Shown here: piece by piece, positions 51,143-60,709 of the stretch
How the letters are laid out: each line of letters begins with the position of its first letter
Position numbering within the stretch: position 1 is the stretch's first letter
Assembly: GCF_028694895.1 (NCBI RefSeq)
Contig: NZ_JAQVKA010000001.1
Coordinates: 1 to 64,000, forward strand
Source of the DNA: Sulfurimonas sp.
GTDB lineage: Bacteria; Campylobacterota; Campylobacteria; Campylobacterales; Sulfurimonadaceae
Direction of reading: 5' to 3'
Length of the DNA stretch: 64,000 nt
Notes under the pieces: model-generated
The model's database searches: none
Seen by the model: only the letters and a program-made list of their open reading frames with translations
Told to the model about the DNA's origin: nothing
Position numbers and translations under genes: made by a program

Positions 51143-51382
51143 ATGAAAACTATGAACGAAGAAGAGATTTTAAAAGATACTGTTGAGTATTTAGATGAAG
51201 AGTTACAAAAAGCAATCATAGCGGTTAATAATATAGGAGCAAAAGTATACGAAGGTACTCTTGATTCCTATGAAGGCTTTTTGCAGACAGAAAAATATAA
51301 CAAAATAATAGTTGAGATAGGAAACAAGCTAAAAGAAAAAGGTATAGATATTACTCAAATTCCAGAGTATCAGCAACTCTAG
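51143..51382 (+). CDS. Hypothetical protein (79 aa)
   Basis: Small ORF with preceding purine-rich site (aaaaaagga), codirectional with rmuC. Confidence 0.5.
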   Translation: MKTMNEEEILKDTVEYLDEELQKAIIAVNNIGAKVYEGTLDSYEGFLQTEKYNKIIVEIGNKLKEKGIDITQIPEYQQL

Positions 51383-51390
51383 TCAAGTTG

Positions 51391-51642
51391 CTAACTTTTT
51401 TTACTGATTTTATATATAAAACTAAAAACCTCTGCAACTGCCTTATACAGGGCTGCGGGAACTTCTTTGTCTAGCTCTACTTTTGAGAGAAGTTCTATTA
51501 GGTCTTCATCTTTTCTTATTGGAAGGTTATGAAGCTCGGCTATCTTGATAATATTCTCAGCACTCTGCCCCTGCCCTTTGGCAACTACTCTTGGCGCTGC
51601 GTCTTTGTCTGTATCATATTTTAGAGCTGCTGCTTTTTTCAT
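51391..51642 (-). CDS. flhX: FlhX (FlhB C-terminal cytoplasmic domain paralogue)
   Basis: ALKYDTDKDAAPRVVAKGQGQSAENIIKIAELHNLPIRKDEDLIELLSKVELDKEVPAALYKAVAEVFSFIY. Confidence 0.85.
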   Translation of the reverse strand: MKKAAALKYDTDKDAAPRVVAKGQGQSAENIIKIAELHNLPIRKDEDLIELLSKVELDKEVPAALYKAVAEVFSFIYKISKKS

Positions 51643-53039
51643 ACTTTTATCTCAAATCCCAAATCAATATCTCTTGGCTCTTGTTCGTACGCAGAGGTTT
51701 GATTTTTTTTAGTTGCATCAAATATCCGTATCTCTTTAGGCGTAATATGCGCCTCGATAAGGGCACTTCTAAGAGAAGAGATATTCTCTTTTACAATCTC
51801 TTTAAACTCTTTATTGTTCGAGTAGATGTGAACATTTATCTGATTTTGCTCATAAAGAGCGAGCTTTAGTTTTAACTCTCCATACTCTTTAAGCTTCAAA
51901 TCTATATCGCAGTAAAATGCAGAGTTTTTATCTTTTTTTATATCTATATTTCCCTCCTCTAAAGAGTCCCAAGAAAAAGGAACATAGAGAATTGATGATG
52001 AAGATAGATGCGAGAGCAGTTGAAAGTAGTCTATCTGAAGTAGAAGCTTATCTACTTGTTTTGCTATCTCGCTTTGATTTGGATGTGAAGATTTTGTTGC
52101 CTCATCTACAGTTTTAAGTAAGATTGCTTTTAAATCTTTTGAGAGTATCTCTTTTATATTCTCATGAGAGTCTAGTTTTTGAGCATTTGCAAATAACGTA
52201 AGTTTAGATGTAAGTGAGAGAGTCTCTTTGGATAAGGCTGCATCTGGAGCCTGAGCTTTACTATTTATAACATCTGGAGCTTTTTGCGCTTCATTTAGTT
52301 TTGAAGTAATTGAAGTGCTCTCTTTTAAGGAAACTATCTCCATTATCTGGGTTGCACTCTTTATAACAGTTGAACTCTTTTGAACCTCGTTTAATTTTGA
52401 GACAATCTCTGAAACTTCTTTTGCAATGCTTTTTAAAATAGCCTTTTCATCTTTTGGAGCTTCTAAAAAAGCCATATTTGTAGCATTTTTTAGAGTTGGA
52501 GTTGAGAGTAGTTCTCTTATCTGTTGTACAACTTGCTTAGCCGCGGGAAACTGGCTTTTTTCTATACTTTTTTCAAGCGTGCTTAGAATATTTTTTAGTT
52601 CAACTTGTGGGTTTTGTACATTTTTTAGTTTTGACTCTAAAAAAACACCAGAATCTTGGAGTTTTTGCTTCAGCGCAGCAGAGCCAATCTCTTTTGTATC
52701 AAGAACAAACTTTTTAAGTACACTCTCAATTTTTAGAGGCTCTTTATCGTTTTTTATTGAGCTTAAAAGCTCTTTGATAGTAGTAGATACATTGCCTAAA
52801 TCCTTAAGTGTTGGATTGTTTTTTACAAGGGTTAAAAGAGTCTTGTTAGAGTCTGCGTTTTGTGTACTCTCTTTAAGTAAAGAGGTTATAACGGATTTGA
52901 GATCTTTATCTTTACTAAGTAGCTGCATATCTTTAGGAGATGCCTCTTTTAAAACAGTCGCTAACGCCTTGTTAGTAGCTGGTGTTATAATGCCAAGATG
53001 CTTGTCAAGAGATAGATTAATCATGCTAAAGTATATCAT
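51639..53039 (-). CDS. FliK-like/hypothetical hook-length-control-like protein
   Basis: Long low-complexity helical Ser/Lys-rich N-region and a C-terminal region resembling FliK-C (YGELKLKLALYEQNQINVHIYSNNKEFKEIVKENISSLRSALIEAHI); overlaps flhX by 4 nt. Confidence 0.6.
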   Translation of the reverse strand: MIYFSMINLSLDKHLGIITPATNKALATVLKEASPKDMQLLSKDKDLKSVITSLLKESTQNADSNKTLLTLVKNNPTLKDLGNVSTTIKELLSSIKNDKEPLKIESVLKKFVLDTKEIGSAALKQKLQDSGVFLESKLKNVQNPQVELKNILSTLEKSIEKSQFPAAKQVVQQIRELLSTPTLKNATNMAFLEAPKDEKAILKSIAKEVSEIVSKLNEVQKSSTVIKSATQIMEIVSLKESTSITSKLNEAQKAPDVINSKAQAPDAALSKETLSLTSKLTLFANAQKLDSHENIKEILSKDLKAILLKTVDEATKSSHPNQSEIAKQVDKLLLQIDYFQLLSHLSSSSILYVPFSWDSLEEGNIDIKKDKNSAFYCDIDLKLKEYGELKLKLALYEQNQINVHIYSNNKEFKEIVKENISSLRSALIEAHITPKEIRIFDATKKNQTSAYEQEPRDIDLGFEIKV

Positions 53040-53100
53040 TTCTCAAGCTCTTTTGTATGTTATTCGAGTATAATTTTAAAAACATTCCAAAGGCTCTCTT

Positions 53101-54015
53101 ATGGCAAAATATCCCTCACTTTTAAAACAATTTCGCTCTTTTTACTTTCAAAACTCTCCAGATGATTTAGAGAGCGCTATAGAGTATTTTGCAGTTTTTG
53201 GCGGAATGAGTTGGAGTGTAGATATGAGCAGAGACCTTGAAGAACTTATAGAAAACAAGGTTTTTAAAAACTATACATATATCCACTCAGATATAACAAA
53301 AGTAACAAAAAGCGATAAAACTGCTCACTCAATACTAAGCGCTATCGCTGTTGGTGATGGAAGAGTTCACTCTGCACTAAAGAGAGCTAGAGTCTCAAGA
53401 GCGGAGGGTGAAGAGGCGATTAGAGAACTTTGTGCGAAGAACCTTCTAAGAGCTGAGTTTTCTCTTGAAGCTCCTATAAACTCTGATGAGAAGATTGACG
53501 AGAAGTTAAACTTCAACACCCCATTTATGCGCTTTTGGTTTGCCTTTGTATCGCCATATTTTAAGAGCATAAAAGAGGGAGATTTTAAAGAGGCAAAAGA
53601 GAGCTTTGAAAACCGTAAGAGTGAGCTTTATGAGCATACTTTTAGAAAACTCTCAAATGAAGTTATAAAAAAGAGCTTCAAAGATGACGCAATTATTGAG
53701 ATAGGAAGTTACTGGGATAGAGATAGTGAGATAGAGATTTTAGCCAAAACAAAGTCTGGAAAAATCGTAGCAGGAGTGAGTCGCTACTCAAACCAAAAAA
53801 CTAAAAAAACAACTCTCTCAAAGCTTCATGAGCAGTGTGACATCGCAGAGTTAGTTCCTGATATCTCTGTTATAGTCTCAAAGAGTGGCTTTTCAAATGA
53901 GCTAAAAGCACTAAAGAGTGAGAGCTTAAAACTTATAACTCTTAAAAATTTCAAATCACTTGTAGAAGACTTAAGTCCAAAAGATTTTATAGAGTGTGAG
54001 GGAAAGAAATATTAA
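53101..54015 (+). CDS. Stand-alone DUF234-like protein (no P-loop domain)
   Basis: NTPFMRFWFAFVSPYFKSI and IIEIGSYWDRDSEIEILAKTKSGKIVAGVSRY resemble the C-terminal DUF234 nuclease-like module of archaeal/bacterial AAA ATPases. Confidence 0.65.
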   Translation: MAKYPSLLKQFRSFYFQNSPDDLESAIEYFAVFGGMSWSVDMSRDLEELIENKVFKNYTYIHSDITKVTKSDKTAHSILSAIAVGDGRVHSALKRARVSRAEGEEAIRELCAKNLLRAEFSLEAPINSDEKIDEKLNFNTPFMRFWFAFVSPYFKSIKEGDFKEAKESFENRKSELYEHTFRKLSNEVIKKSFKDDAIIEIGSYWDRDSEIEILAKTKSGKIVAGVSRYSNQKTKKTTLSKLHEQCDIAELVPDISVIVSKSGFSNELKALKSESLKLITLKNFKSLVEDLSPKDFIECEGKKY

Positions 54016-56107
54016 CAATCTAATAAATCTACTAACAAAAAAAACAACCCTAAAAAAAGAGCATATAGAAAATATTTTAAAACTTCTTGATGAGGGTGCA
54101 ACCATCCCTTTTATCGCACGTTATCGCAAAGAGATGACAGGCGGCGCTGATGATGAAGTGCTAAGAGAGTTTGAGACTATTTACATAAGTGCTAAAAAAC
54201 TATTAGAGAGAAAAGAGGAGATAAAAAGGCTTATCTCAGAGAGAGCAACTCTCACGCAAGAGCTTAGTAAAAGCATAGAAGATGCCGATACACTAAGGGT
54301 TTTAGAGGATATATATCGTCCATACAAAGAGAAGAAAAACTCTCGCGCTGCAACTGCTATGCAAAATGGTTTAACACCCCTTGCAAATATTTTAGAGTCT
54401 GCAAAACTTAGTGCTGATGAGTTTAAAACAAAAGCCAAAGAGTTTGTAAAAGGTGAAATATCATCTGTTGATGATGCTATAAATGGAGCTAAAGATATAT
54501 TAGCAGAGCGTTATGCGGATATGCCTCGTGAGCGTGAAGCGATAAGAAATATGATGCTCCGTAGTGGTGTTTTAGAGATAAAAAGAACAAAAACATTTGA
54601 TGAAAATGGACTCTTTAAAAACTTTGATGGTAAGAGTGAGAGAGTAGCTTATATGCCATCGCATCGCTATCTTGCGGTTATGCGCGGGGTAAATGAGAAA
54701 GAGTTAAGCGTAAAAATAACTATAGATATAGAGAAGATAGAAGCAAATATCAAAGAGTACAAAATCCCTCGCAGTGCTTCAAGCTCAAAAGAATTTCTCT
54801 TTGAAGCGTATAAAGATGGGCTAAAACGTCTTCTTCTGCCTTCACTTGAGAGAGAGGTTCACGCAGAGTTAAAAGAGAGAGCGGATATCTCTGCCATCTC
54901 TGTTTTTGGTAAAAATCTAAATCAACTCCTCATGACTCCTCCAGTTACAAAGAGAGTTATCTTGGGAGTAGATCCAGCATTTAGAACAGGATGTAAACTA
55001 GCTGTAGTTGATGAGAATGGAAACTATCTTGAGTCATGCGTTATCTATCCAACCGAGCCACAAAAAGATTATGAAAACTCAAAAAAAAGGGTTTTAGCCT
55101 TTAAAGATAAGTACAACATTACAGGTGTAGCTATAGGAAACGGAACAGGCTCAAGAGAGACACAAGAGTTTTTTGCACGTCTCAACAAAGATGAAAATGC
55201 AAACCTAAACTACACAGTGGTCTCAGAAGCTGGAGCATCTGTTTACTCCGCTTCAAAAGTAGCATCGCAGGAGTATCCAAACCTTGATGTAACCATCAGA
55301 GGCGCTATCTCGATAGCTCACAGACTTCAAGACCCAATGGCGGCACTTGTAAAAATTGACCCGAAATCACTAGGAATCGGGCAATATCAGCACGATGTGG
55401 ATCAGAAGCTTTTGGAGAAAAAACTAACAGATGTAACGCAGGATTTGGTTAATCGTGTAGGTGTTGATATAAACTCAGCATCTGCTTCACTCCTATCTTA
55501 TGTTGCAGGAGTTGGCGCTAAAGTCGCGCAAAACATCATCGCTTTTAGAGAAGAAAATGGTGTCTTTAAAACAAAAGAACAGCTCTTAAAAGTAAAAGGT
55601 TTAGGAAAAAAAGCTTATGAACAAGCTGTTGGATTTATCCGTATAAAAAATTCTAAAAATATATTTGATAACAGCGGAATCCACCCTGAGAGTTATGAAG
55701 TTGCGAAAAAACTCACAGGGCTTGATTTGACAAGTATTGATATAAAAGAGAAATCCAAAGAGCTAGGCGTTGGAGAAGAGACACTCAAAGACATCATAAA
55801 AGAACTTCAAAAACCTGGATATGACCCAAGAGAAGAGCTTCCACCGATACCTTTTAAAGATGGGATAACAGATATAAAAATGCTTCGTGTAGGAAGTTTT
55901 GTCTCTGGTGTTGTCCGTAATATTACCGATTTTGGGGCTTTTGTGGATATTGGTCTTAAAAATGATGGGATGATTCATATCTCAAAAATGGCACCGACAA
56001 AAGTATCACATCCGCTTGAAGTGTTATCGCTAAACCAGTATCTTCCGCAGATAGAAGTTATCTCCATAGATGAAGAAAAAGGAAAAGTCGGACTATCTCT
56101 GGCGTAA
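53996..56107 (+). CDS. tex: Tex-like RNA-binding transcription accessory protein (GTG start)
   Basis: IPFIARYRKEMTGG, YRPYKEKKNSRA, GVDPAFRTGCKLAVVD, QYQHDVDQKLLEKKL, C-terminal S1 domain. Confidence 0.95.
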   Translation: MRERNINNLINLLTKKTTLKKEHIENILKLLDEGATIPFIARYRKEMTGGADDEVLREFETIYISAKKLLERKEEIKRLISERATLTQELSKSIEDADTLRVLEDIYRPYKEKKNSRAATAMQNGLTPLANILESAKLSADEFKTKAKEFVKGEISSVDDAINGAKDILAERYADMPREREAIRNMMLRSGVLEIKRTKTFDENGLFKNFDGKSERVAYMPSHRYLAVMRGVNEKELSVKITIDIEKIEANIKEYKIPRSASSSKEFLFEAYKDGLKRLLLPSLEREVHAELKERADISAISVFGKNLNQLLMTPPVTKRVILGVDPAFRTGCKLAVVDENGNYLESCVIYPTEPQKDYENSKKRVLAFKDKYNITGVAIGNGTGSRETQEFFARLNKDENANLNYTVVSEAGASVYSASKVASQEYPNLDVTIRGAISIAHRLQDPMAALVKIDPKSLGIGQYQHDVDQKLLEKKLTDVTQDLVNRVGVDINSASASLLSYVAGVGAKVAQNIIAFREENGVFKTKEQLLKVKGLGKKAYEQAVGFIRIKNSKNIFDNSGIHPESYEVAKKLTGLDLTSIDIKEKSKELGVGEETLKDIIKELQKPGYDPREELPPIPFKDGITDIKMLRVGSFVSGVVRNITDFGAFVDIGLKNDGMIHISKMAPTKVSHPLEVLSLNQYLPQIEVISIDEEKGKVGLSLA

Positions 56108-56113
56108 ACAAAC

Positions 56114-56665
56114 ATGAATCCAACGCTATATTTTTTAAGGTCATCAGAGCAGAGAATAGCAACTGATATGCTCAAATACGCTTATAGATTAGATGAGACG
56201 AGTAAGAGTATTGAAGAAGTCCAAGAACTTGAAATTTTTAGCAAATTTTACGGACTGAGTTCAAAAGACTTAGGACTATACGCTCTAAGTGAGCATAATA
56301 TAGCAGGTGCCGCTTGGATAAGACTACTAAAAGAAGAGAATAATACCATCGGTTTTGTGAACGAGGCAACTGCTGTTCTTACTATCGGAGTAAAACCAGA
56401 ATTCAGAGGTAAAGGTATAGCAACTGCTATGCTAGAACAGCTACTCTTAGAAGCAGGAGCACTTTTTGAACAAGTAAGTGTGAGTGTTTTAAACAATGAA
56501 ATAGCACTCTCTTTTTTTAAAAAATTTGGATTTGTTGAAGTTGAAAACTCACAAAAAATAAGCCCAATTGATGAGAGTGAAGTTATAACGATGCTGAAAC
56601 AGATATCAAAAGAGAGAGTTGTAAGACCAAGTGATGGCTACGACCCTAGAAAATGGATGGATTGA
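56114..56665 (+). CDS. GNAT-family N-acetyltransferase
   Basis: AVLTIGVKPEFRGKGIATAMLEQLLLEA...NNEIALSFFKKFGFVEVE. Confidence 0.88.
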   Translation: MNPTLYFLRSSEQRIATDMLKYAYRLDETSKSIEEVQELEIFSKFYGLSSKDLGLYALSEHNIAGAAWIRLLKEENNTIGFVNEATAVLTIGVKPEFRGKGIATAMLEQLLLEAGALFEQVSVSVLNNEIALSFFKKFGFVEVENSQKISPIDESEVITMLKQISKERVVRPSDGYDPRKWMD

Positions 56666-56759
56666 GATATTTTAAAATGATTAATGTTTTAAAGGGGTAA
56701 AACCCTTTAAAAGAGAGAGGTAGATATAAGATAAAAGGTGACTTAATACCTTTTTTAAA

Positions 56760-56785
56760 AAGCCGCTTGGGAGAATGAGCGACTT
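56760..56785 (-). terminator. Rho-independent terminator for tpx
   Basis: Minus-strand AAGTCGCT...AGCGGCTT stem followed by TTTTT. Confidence 0.7.
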
Positions 56786-56800
56786 AAATATTGTCTAAAA

Positions 56801-57304
56801 TTACTTAACCGCAGCTAATGCAGCGTCGTAGTTTGGCTCTTCAGTGATTTCAGGAACGATTTCTTTGTAAGTTACGATACCTTCTTCATTTACAGCAAAG
56901 ATTGCTCTACATGTAACACCAGCAAGTACAGAACCGCCAAGTAAAACACCATAAGCGTTTGCAAACTCTTTGTTTCTAAAGTCAGATGTAACAGTTAAGT
57001 TAGTTATACCCTCAGTTGAACAAAAACGTCCTGCTGCAAATGGTAAGTCTAGTGAAACGATAACTGGTTTAACATCTTTTAAAGAAGAAGCTTTTGCGTT
57101 GAAATTACGAGTTTCAGTAGCACAAACACCTGTGTCAAGTGAAGGAACAACGATGATTAGTTGCTTATGCCCTTGAGCACCACCTACTACTACGTCACCT
57201 AAACCATCTGAGTTTACAACTGTTACTTGAGGCGCTTTATCACCAACGTTTACTTCATTTCCTAATAATTGTACGTCTGTACCTTTGAATTTTGTAGTTG
57301 CCAT
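56801..57304 (-). CDS. tpx: Thiol peroxidase
   Basis: FKGTDVQLLGNEVNVGDKAPQVTVV, PSLDTGVCATETRNFN. Confidence 0.96.
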   Translation of the reverse strand: MATTKFKGTDVQLLGNEVNVGDKAPQVTVVNSDGLGDVVVGGAQGHKQLIIVVPSLDTGVCATETRNFNAKASSLKDVKPVIVSLDLPFAAGRFCSTEGITNLTVTSDFRNKEFANAYGVLLGGSVLAGVTCRAIFAVNEEGIVTYKEIVPEITEEPNYDAALAAVK

Positions 57305-57421
57305 TTTGACTCCTGTTTTTTATTTTAATTATCTTTTTTATTGATGCACGAAGTATATTTGATATCGGATAATATCACTCTTAATTGGAATAAAAAAACA
57401 TTATTCCAAGCTTTTATTAAG

Positions 57422-58399
57422 CTAAATGACACTTTTAGGACAAACTTCTAAATTGTCCAAATCATCAAACAAATTCTCTTTGTACATCTCAACTGCTACT
57501 CGACCAATCATTGCTGCATTGTCTGAGCAGTATTGTAGCTCACTTAGTAGCAAACCTGCACCATGAGGCTTTAAAAGCTCTTCTATTGAGGAGCGAAGAT
57601 ATAGATTTGCACTAGCACCTCCGACGATTGCAAAGGTTTTTGGAGGTGTTGTTTTAAAGTATTTTTTCAACTTTTGGATGATATGAGCGGTTGCTATATG
57701 CTCAAATGAAGCAGCTATATCTTTATAGTCTTCTTCATTTGCACTCTCAATGGCAAGTCGTACAGAATTTTTTAGCCCAGAGTATGAAAAAGCAATAAGT
57801 GGAGATTGAAAAAGTGGAACTGTAAAATTGTATCTTTTTCTATCGCCACCCTTTGCTAAGGCCTCTATAACTGGACCTCCAGGATAGCCGAGATTCATCA
57901 TCTTAGCAACTTTATCAAAGCTCTCACCAAAGCTATCGTCCATACTCTTTGCCACTGTTTTTATATCTCTAAAGCTCTTTACTTCCATAACTTGTGTATG
58001 CCCACCAGAGACTAGTAAAACTGTTAGAGGAAAGTGAGACTCTTTTTCTATAAACAACGAGTATATATGTCCAACCAAATGGTTAACGCCAATTATTGGG
58101 ATATCCAGAGCAATAGAAACTGCCTTTGCCATAGTTACGCCCTCAACAAGGGTTACACTAAGTCCTGGAGTTGTTGTAACAGCGACAGCTTTTAAATCTT
58201 TAAAGTATGGCTTACACTCTTCTAGTATCTTAGGGAGTGCTTCTGCATGAAGTCTTGCAGCAAGTTCAGGAACAACCCCACCATAAACACTATGTTCTAA
58301 CTCTTGAGATATCTTCTTATGAAAAAGAAGTTTTTTTGTCTTTATCTCTGTTATAGCTATCGCGCTATCATCACAAGAGCTCTCAATACTTAGTATCAT
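57422..58399 (-). CDS. tsaD: tRNA N6-adenosine threonylcarbamoyltransferase
   Basis: [48 protein letters not shown]. Confidence 0.96.
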   Translation of the reverse strand: MILSIESSCDDSAIAITEIKTKKLLFHKKISQELEHSVYGGVVPELAARLHAEALPKILEECKPYFKDLKAVAVTTTPGLSVTLVEGVTMAKAVSIALDIPIIGVNHLVGHIYSLFIEKESHFPLTVLLVSGGHTQVMEVKSFRDIKTVAKSMDDSFGESFDKVAKMMNLGYPGGPVIEALAKGGDRKRYNFTVPLFQSPLIAFSYSGLKNSVRLAIESANEEDYKDIAASFEHIATAHIIQKLKKYFKTTPPKTFAIVGGASANLYLRSSIEELLKPHGAGLLLSELQYCSDNAAMIGRVAVEMYKENLFDDLDNLEVCPKSVI

Positions 58400-59469
58400 A
58401 CTCTATCCCTTGCTATAAAAGCTCTTACCTCTGTATCTATAGCAAACACATCATCTACATTTTTTGGCTTATCATCAAACTTCTCATACGCTTTGATGAT
58501 GGTTTTTGCTATATCTATAAAGCCTATCTCTTTAGCTATAAACTTCTCTATCGCAGCTTCATTTGCAGCATTTACTATCACACCTTTAGATGGAGTTTTA
58601 AGAAGTTCTTCTTTTATTTGCCAGATTGGATATCTATCTGTTGTTATTTCACGAAACTCTAAAGAGCCAACTTTTAAGAGATCTACATGTGGAAGCATAT
58701 TTTCTTGCATCTCTGCATTAAGCGCAAAAGCGATTGGTAGTTGCATGCTAGCGTTTGCAAAGTGAGCGGTAGTTGAGCCGTCTTTAAAGTCTATAAGAGC
58801 GTGGATTAGGGATTTTGTCTCGATGATAGCGTCATATTTGCCTTCTCCAAAGAGCCATCTAGCTTCTAAGAGTTCAAACATCTTGTTTACCATAGTCGCG
58901 CTGTCTATGGTTATCTTTTGCCCCATCGACCAGTTAGGATGTTTTTGCGTATCTGCCAAAGTAGCGTTTTGAAGTCTTTGAATATCCCAGTCGCGAAATG
59001 CACCACCACTTGCGGTGATTATCATCTTCTCAACAGGTCTATTTTGCATCAGATACCAGAGTCCAAAGTGCTCACTATCTATGGGCTGTATCTTTGAAGT
59101 GTCTATAAAAGCTCCGCATGCAACAAGGGATTCTTTATTTGCTAAAGCTATTCTTTTATTACATTCAAGAGCTTTAAGTGTTGGGCGAAGTCCTAAAAAA
59201 CCAACAAGAGCGTTTATAACCAACTCACTTGAAGATTCCTCGATAACCTTTAGTATAGCCTCTTGCCCACAAAAAACATTTGTATGATTTACTTTACTTA
59301 TATCATCTTTGTTTGCAATAATAACAACACTTGGTTGGTGCTCTTTTATCTGAGAGTTTAATAGCTGTATATTGTTTCCAGCTACCAAAACCTCAACGTT
59401 TATGGAGAGTTTTTTGGCAACTTCAAGTGTATTTACGCCTATGGAGCCGGTTGAGCCTAAGAGTATCAA
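58396..59469 (-). CDS. dxr: 1-deoxy-D-xylulose 5-phosphate reductoisomerase
   Basis: [77 protein letters not shown]. Confidence 0.96.
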   Translation of the reverse strand: MILLGSTGSIGVNTLEVAKKLSINVEVLVAGNNIQLLNSQIKEHQPSVVIIANKDDISKVNHTNVFCGQEAILKVIEESSSELVINALVGFLGLRPTLKALECNKRIALANKESLVACGAFIDTSKIQPIDSEHFGLWYLMQNRPVEKMIITASGGAFRDWDIQRLQNATLADTQKHPNWSMGQKITIDSATMVNKMFELLEARWLFGEGKYDAIIETKSLIHALIDFKDGSTTAHFANASMQLPIAFALNAEMQENMLPHVDLLKVGSLEFREITTDRYPIWQIKEELLKTPSKGVIVNAANEAAIEKFIAKEIGFIDIAKTIIKAYEKFDDKPKNVDDVFAIDTEVRAFIARDRV

Positions 59470-59472
59470 AGA

Positions 59473-60228
59473 TTAAACCAAACCTCTTAGTAAGATTAGC
59501 ATCACAACTGCGCCAAATAGATAGCCATCTATTCTGTCCAAAACTCCGCCGTGCCCTGGTAAAATAGTTCCACTATCTTTTACTCCAGCCGCTCTTTTTA
59601 GTGAACTCTCATATAAATCACCAAAGATAGAACTAACAGAGACCATAAAAGCGATAATGAATGAGATACCCAAATCAACTATACTAAGTCCTACAAACAT
59701 ACCACCAAGCGTTGCAATGACGATACCGCCTACAACACCCTCCATCGTCTTTTTAGGAGAAGCCTCGCTAAATGGAGTTTTTCCTATACTTACACCAACA
59801 GCGTACGCACCGATATCAGTAAGTGATACAATCACCAAAAGCCAAAGAAGAGCTAATACGCCATACTCTTGATACATTGATAGAATAAAGAGCATACCCG
59901 CAGTTGGGTACATAAATGGAAAGAAATTTTTCCAAGAAAGGTTTTTGTTAAAAGCAACTGCACTAGCATATGCAACACCGGCTAAAACAAAAAGGTCATC
60001 ACTATACGGATAGATTGCCCCAACTACCCAAAGCCCAGCGGCATAGTAGATTAAATCGTTGTTTTTTATGTCATAAAGAATAAGAGCTTCTTTAAATGCC
60101 AAAATATATACAACACCCAAAAAAGCCCACATAAGAAAAAAATTATCTATAAAGCCTATAAGAAGTACAGCCGCCGCAAGAACTAGCCCAGTTTTGACTC
60201 TCTCATTAGAAGTTGAAAATATACTCAT
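59473..60228 (-). CDS. cdsA: Phosphatidate cytidylyltransferase
   Basis: Multi-TM; DSGTILPGHGGVLDRIDGYLFGAVVM signature. Confidence 0.94.
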   Translation of the reverse strand: MSIFSTSNERVKTGLVLAAAVLLIGFIDNFFLMWAFLGVVYILAFKEALILYDIKNNDLIYYAAGLWVVGAIYPYSDDLFVLAGVAYASAVAFNKNLSWKNFFPFMYPTAGMLFILSMYQEYGVLALLWLLVIVSLTDIGAYAVGVSIGKTPFSEASPKKTMEGVVGGIVIATLGGMFVGLSIVDLGISFIIAFMVSVSSIFGDLYESSLKRAAGVKDSGTILPGHGGVLDRIDGYLFGAVVMLILLRGLV

Positions 60229-60265
60229 ACAAAACCCTTTGTTAAAATAAGATGATTATAACCTA

Positions 60266-60577
60266 TCACACTTTAATATCGAGTATATGCAAAGGCTCAG
60301 AAAGCTCTTTTTCTTCTTGAGGCTCTTTCTTTTCATGCTCACTTTTAGCGTTTTCTTGTTGATCTGCCTCATTTTTTTGATGTTCACGCTCTGGATCAAT
60401 CATATGAGTCTCTTCTATTGGACGAACCTCTGCTACTTCAGCCTCTTTTTCTTGAAGCGCTGCTTGTGCTACTACATTTTGGAACTCTATGCGGTTATTA
60501 TGCGCATTTTGAATAGAAGACGCTGTAGCTGTTTGCTGATTTACATAAATTGCGTTTCCAACTAAACCTACTGCCAT
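60266..60577 (-). CDS. Hypothetical charged protein (104 aa) with a strong TAAGGAGG Shine-Dalgarno
   Basis: MAVGLVGNAIYVNQQTATASSIQNAHNNRIEFQNVVAQAALQEKE...PLHILDIKV; RBS TAAGGAGGATGTTATG supports this internal start over 60679. Confidence 0.7.
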   Translation of the reverse strand: MAVGLVGNAIYVNQQTATASSIQNAHNNRIEFQNVVAQAALQEKEAEVAEVRPIEETHMIDPEREHQKNEADQQENAKSEHEKKEPQEEKELSEPLHILDIKV

Positions 60578-60679
60578 AACATCCTCCTTAATTTGTTTGT
60601 ACGCAAAAGGAACTCGTCCTTTTTGCTGCGCTGGCCGCTGAGGCACTAAAGCTTGACACTTTCGTGTCAGAGATATCAA
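60578..60679 (-). promoter_or_regulatory. Structured 5' leader candidate with two hairpins
   Basis: Minus strand TGACAC-GAAA-GTGTCA hairpin and GCAAAA(A)GGA-CGAGT-TCCTTTTGC hairpin shortly before the SD. Confidence 0.5.
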
Positions 60680-60709
60680 TCTTTATTTTTAAAAAGAACT
60701 AATTCACTT

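Noticed and set aside
52426-53073. 215-aa plus-strand ORF opposite the FliK-like gene
   Set aside because: Ser/Phe-rich antisense shadow of a Lys/Leu/Glu-rich coding sequence; no RBS or family resemblance
60578-60690. Possible guanidine-II or c-di-GMP (GEMM) riboswitch
   Set aside because: Only one ACGA occurs near a hairpin apex and the other hairpin has a GAAA loop; GEMM core ACGCAAAGCC and tetraloop receptor are absent, so only a generic structured leader is claimed
60660-60690. Sigma-28-like TAAAGATT-N11-CACGAAAG upstream of the 104-aa gene
   Set aside because: The -10 half deviates from the NNCGATNT pattern of the three good promoters; not counted as a promoter
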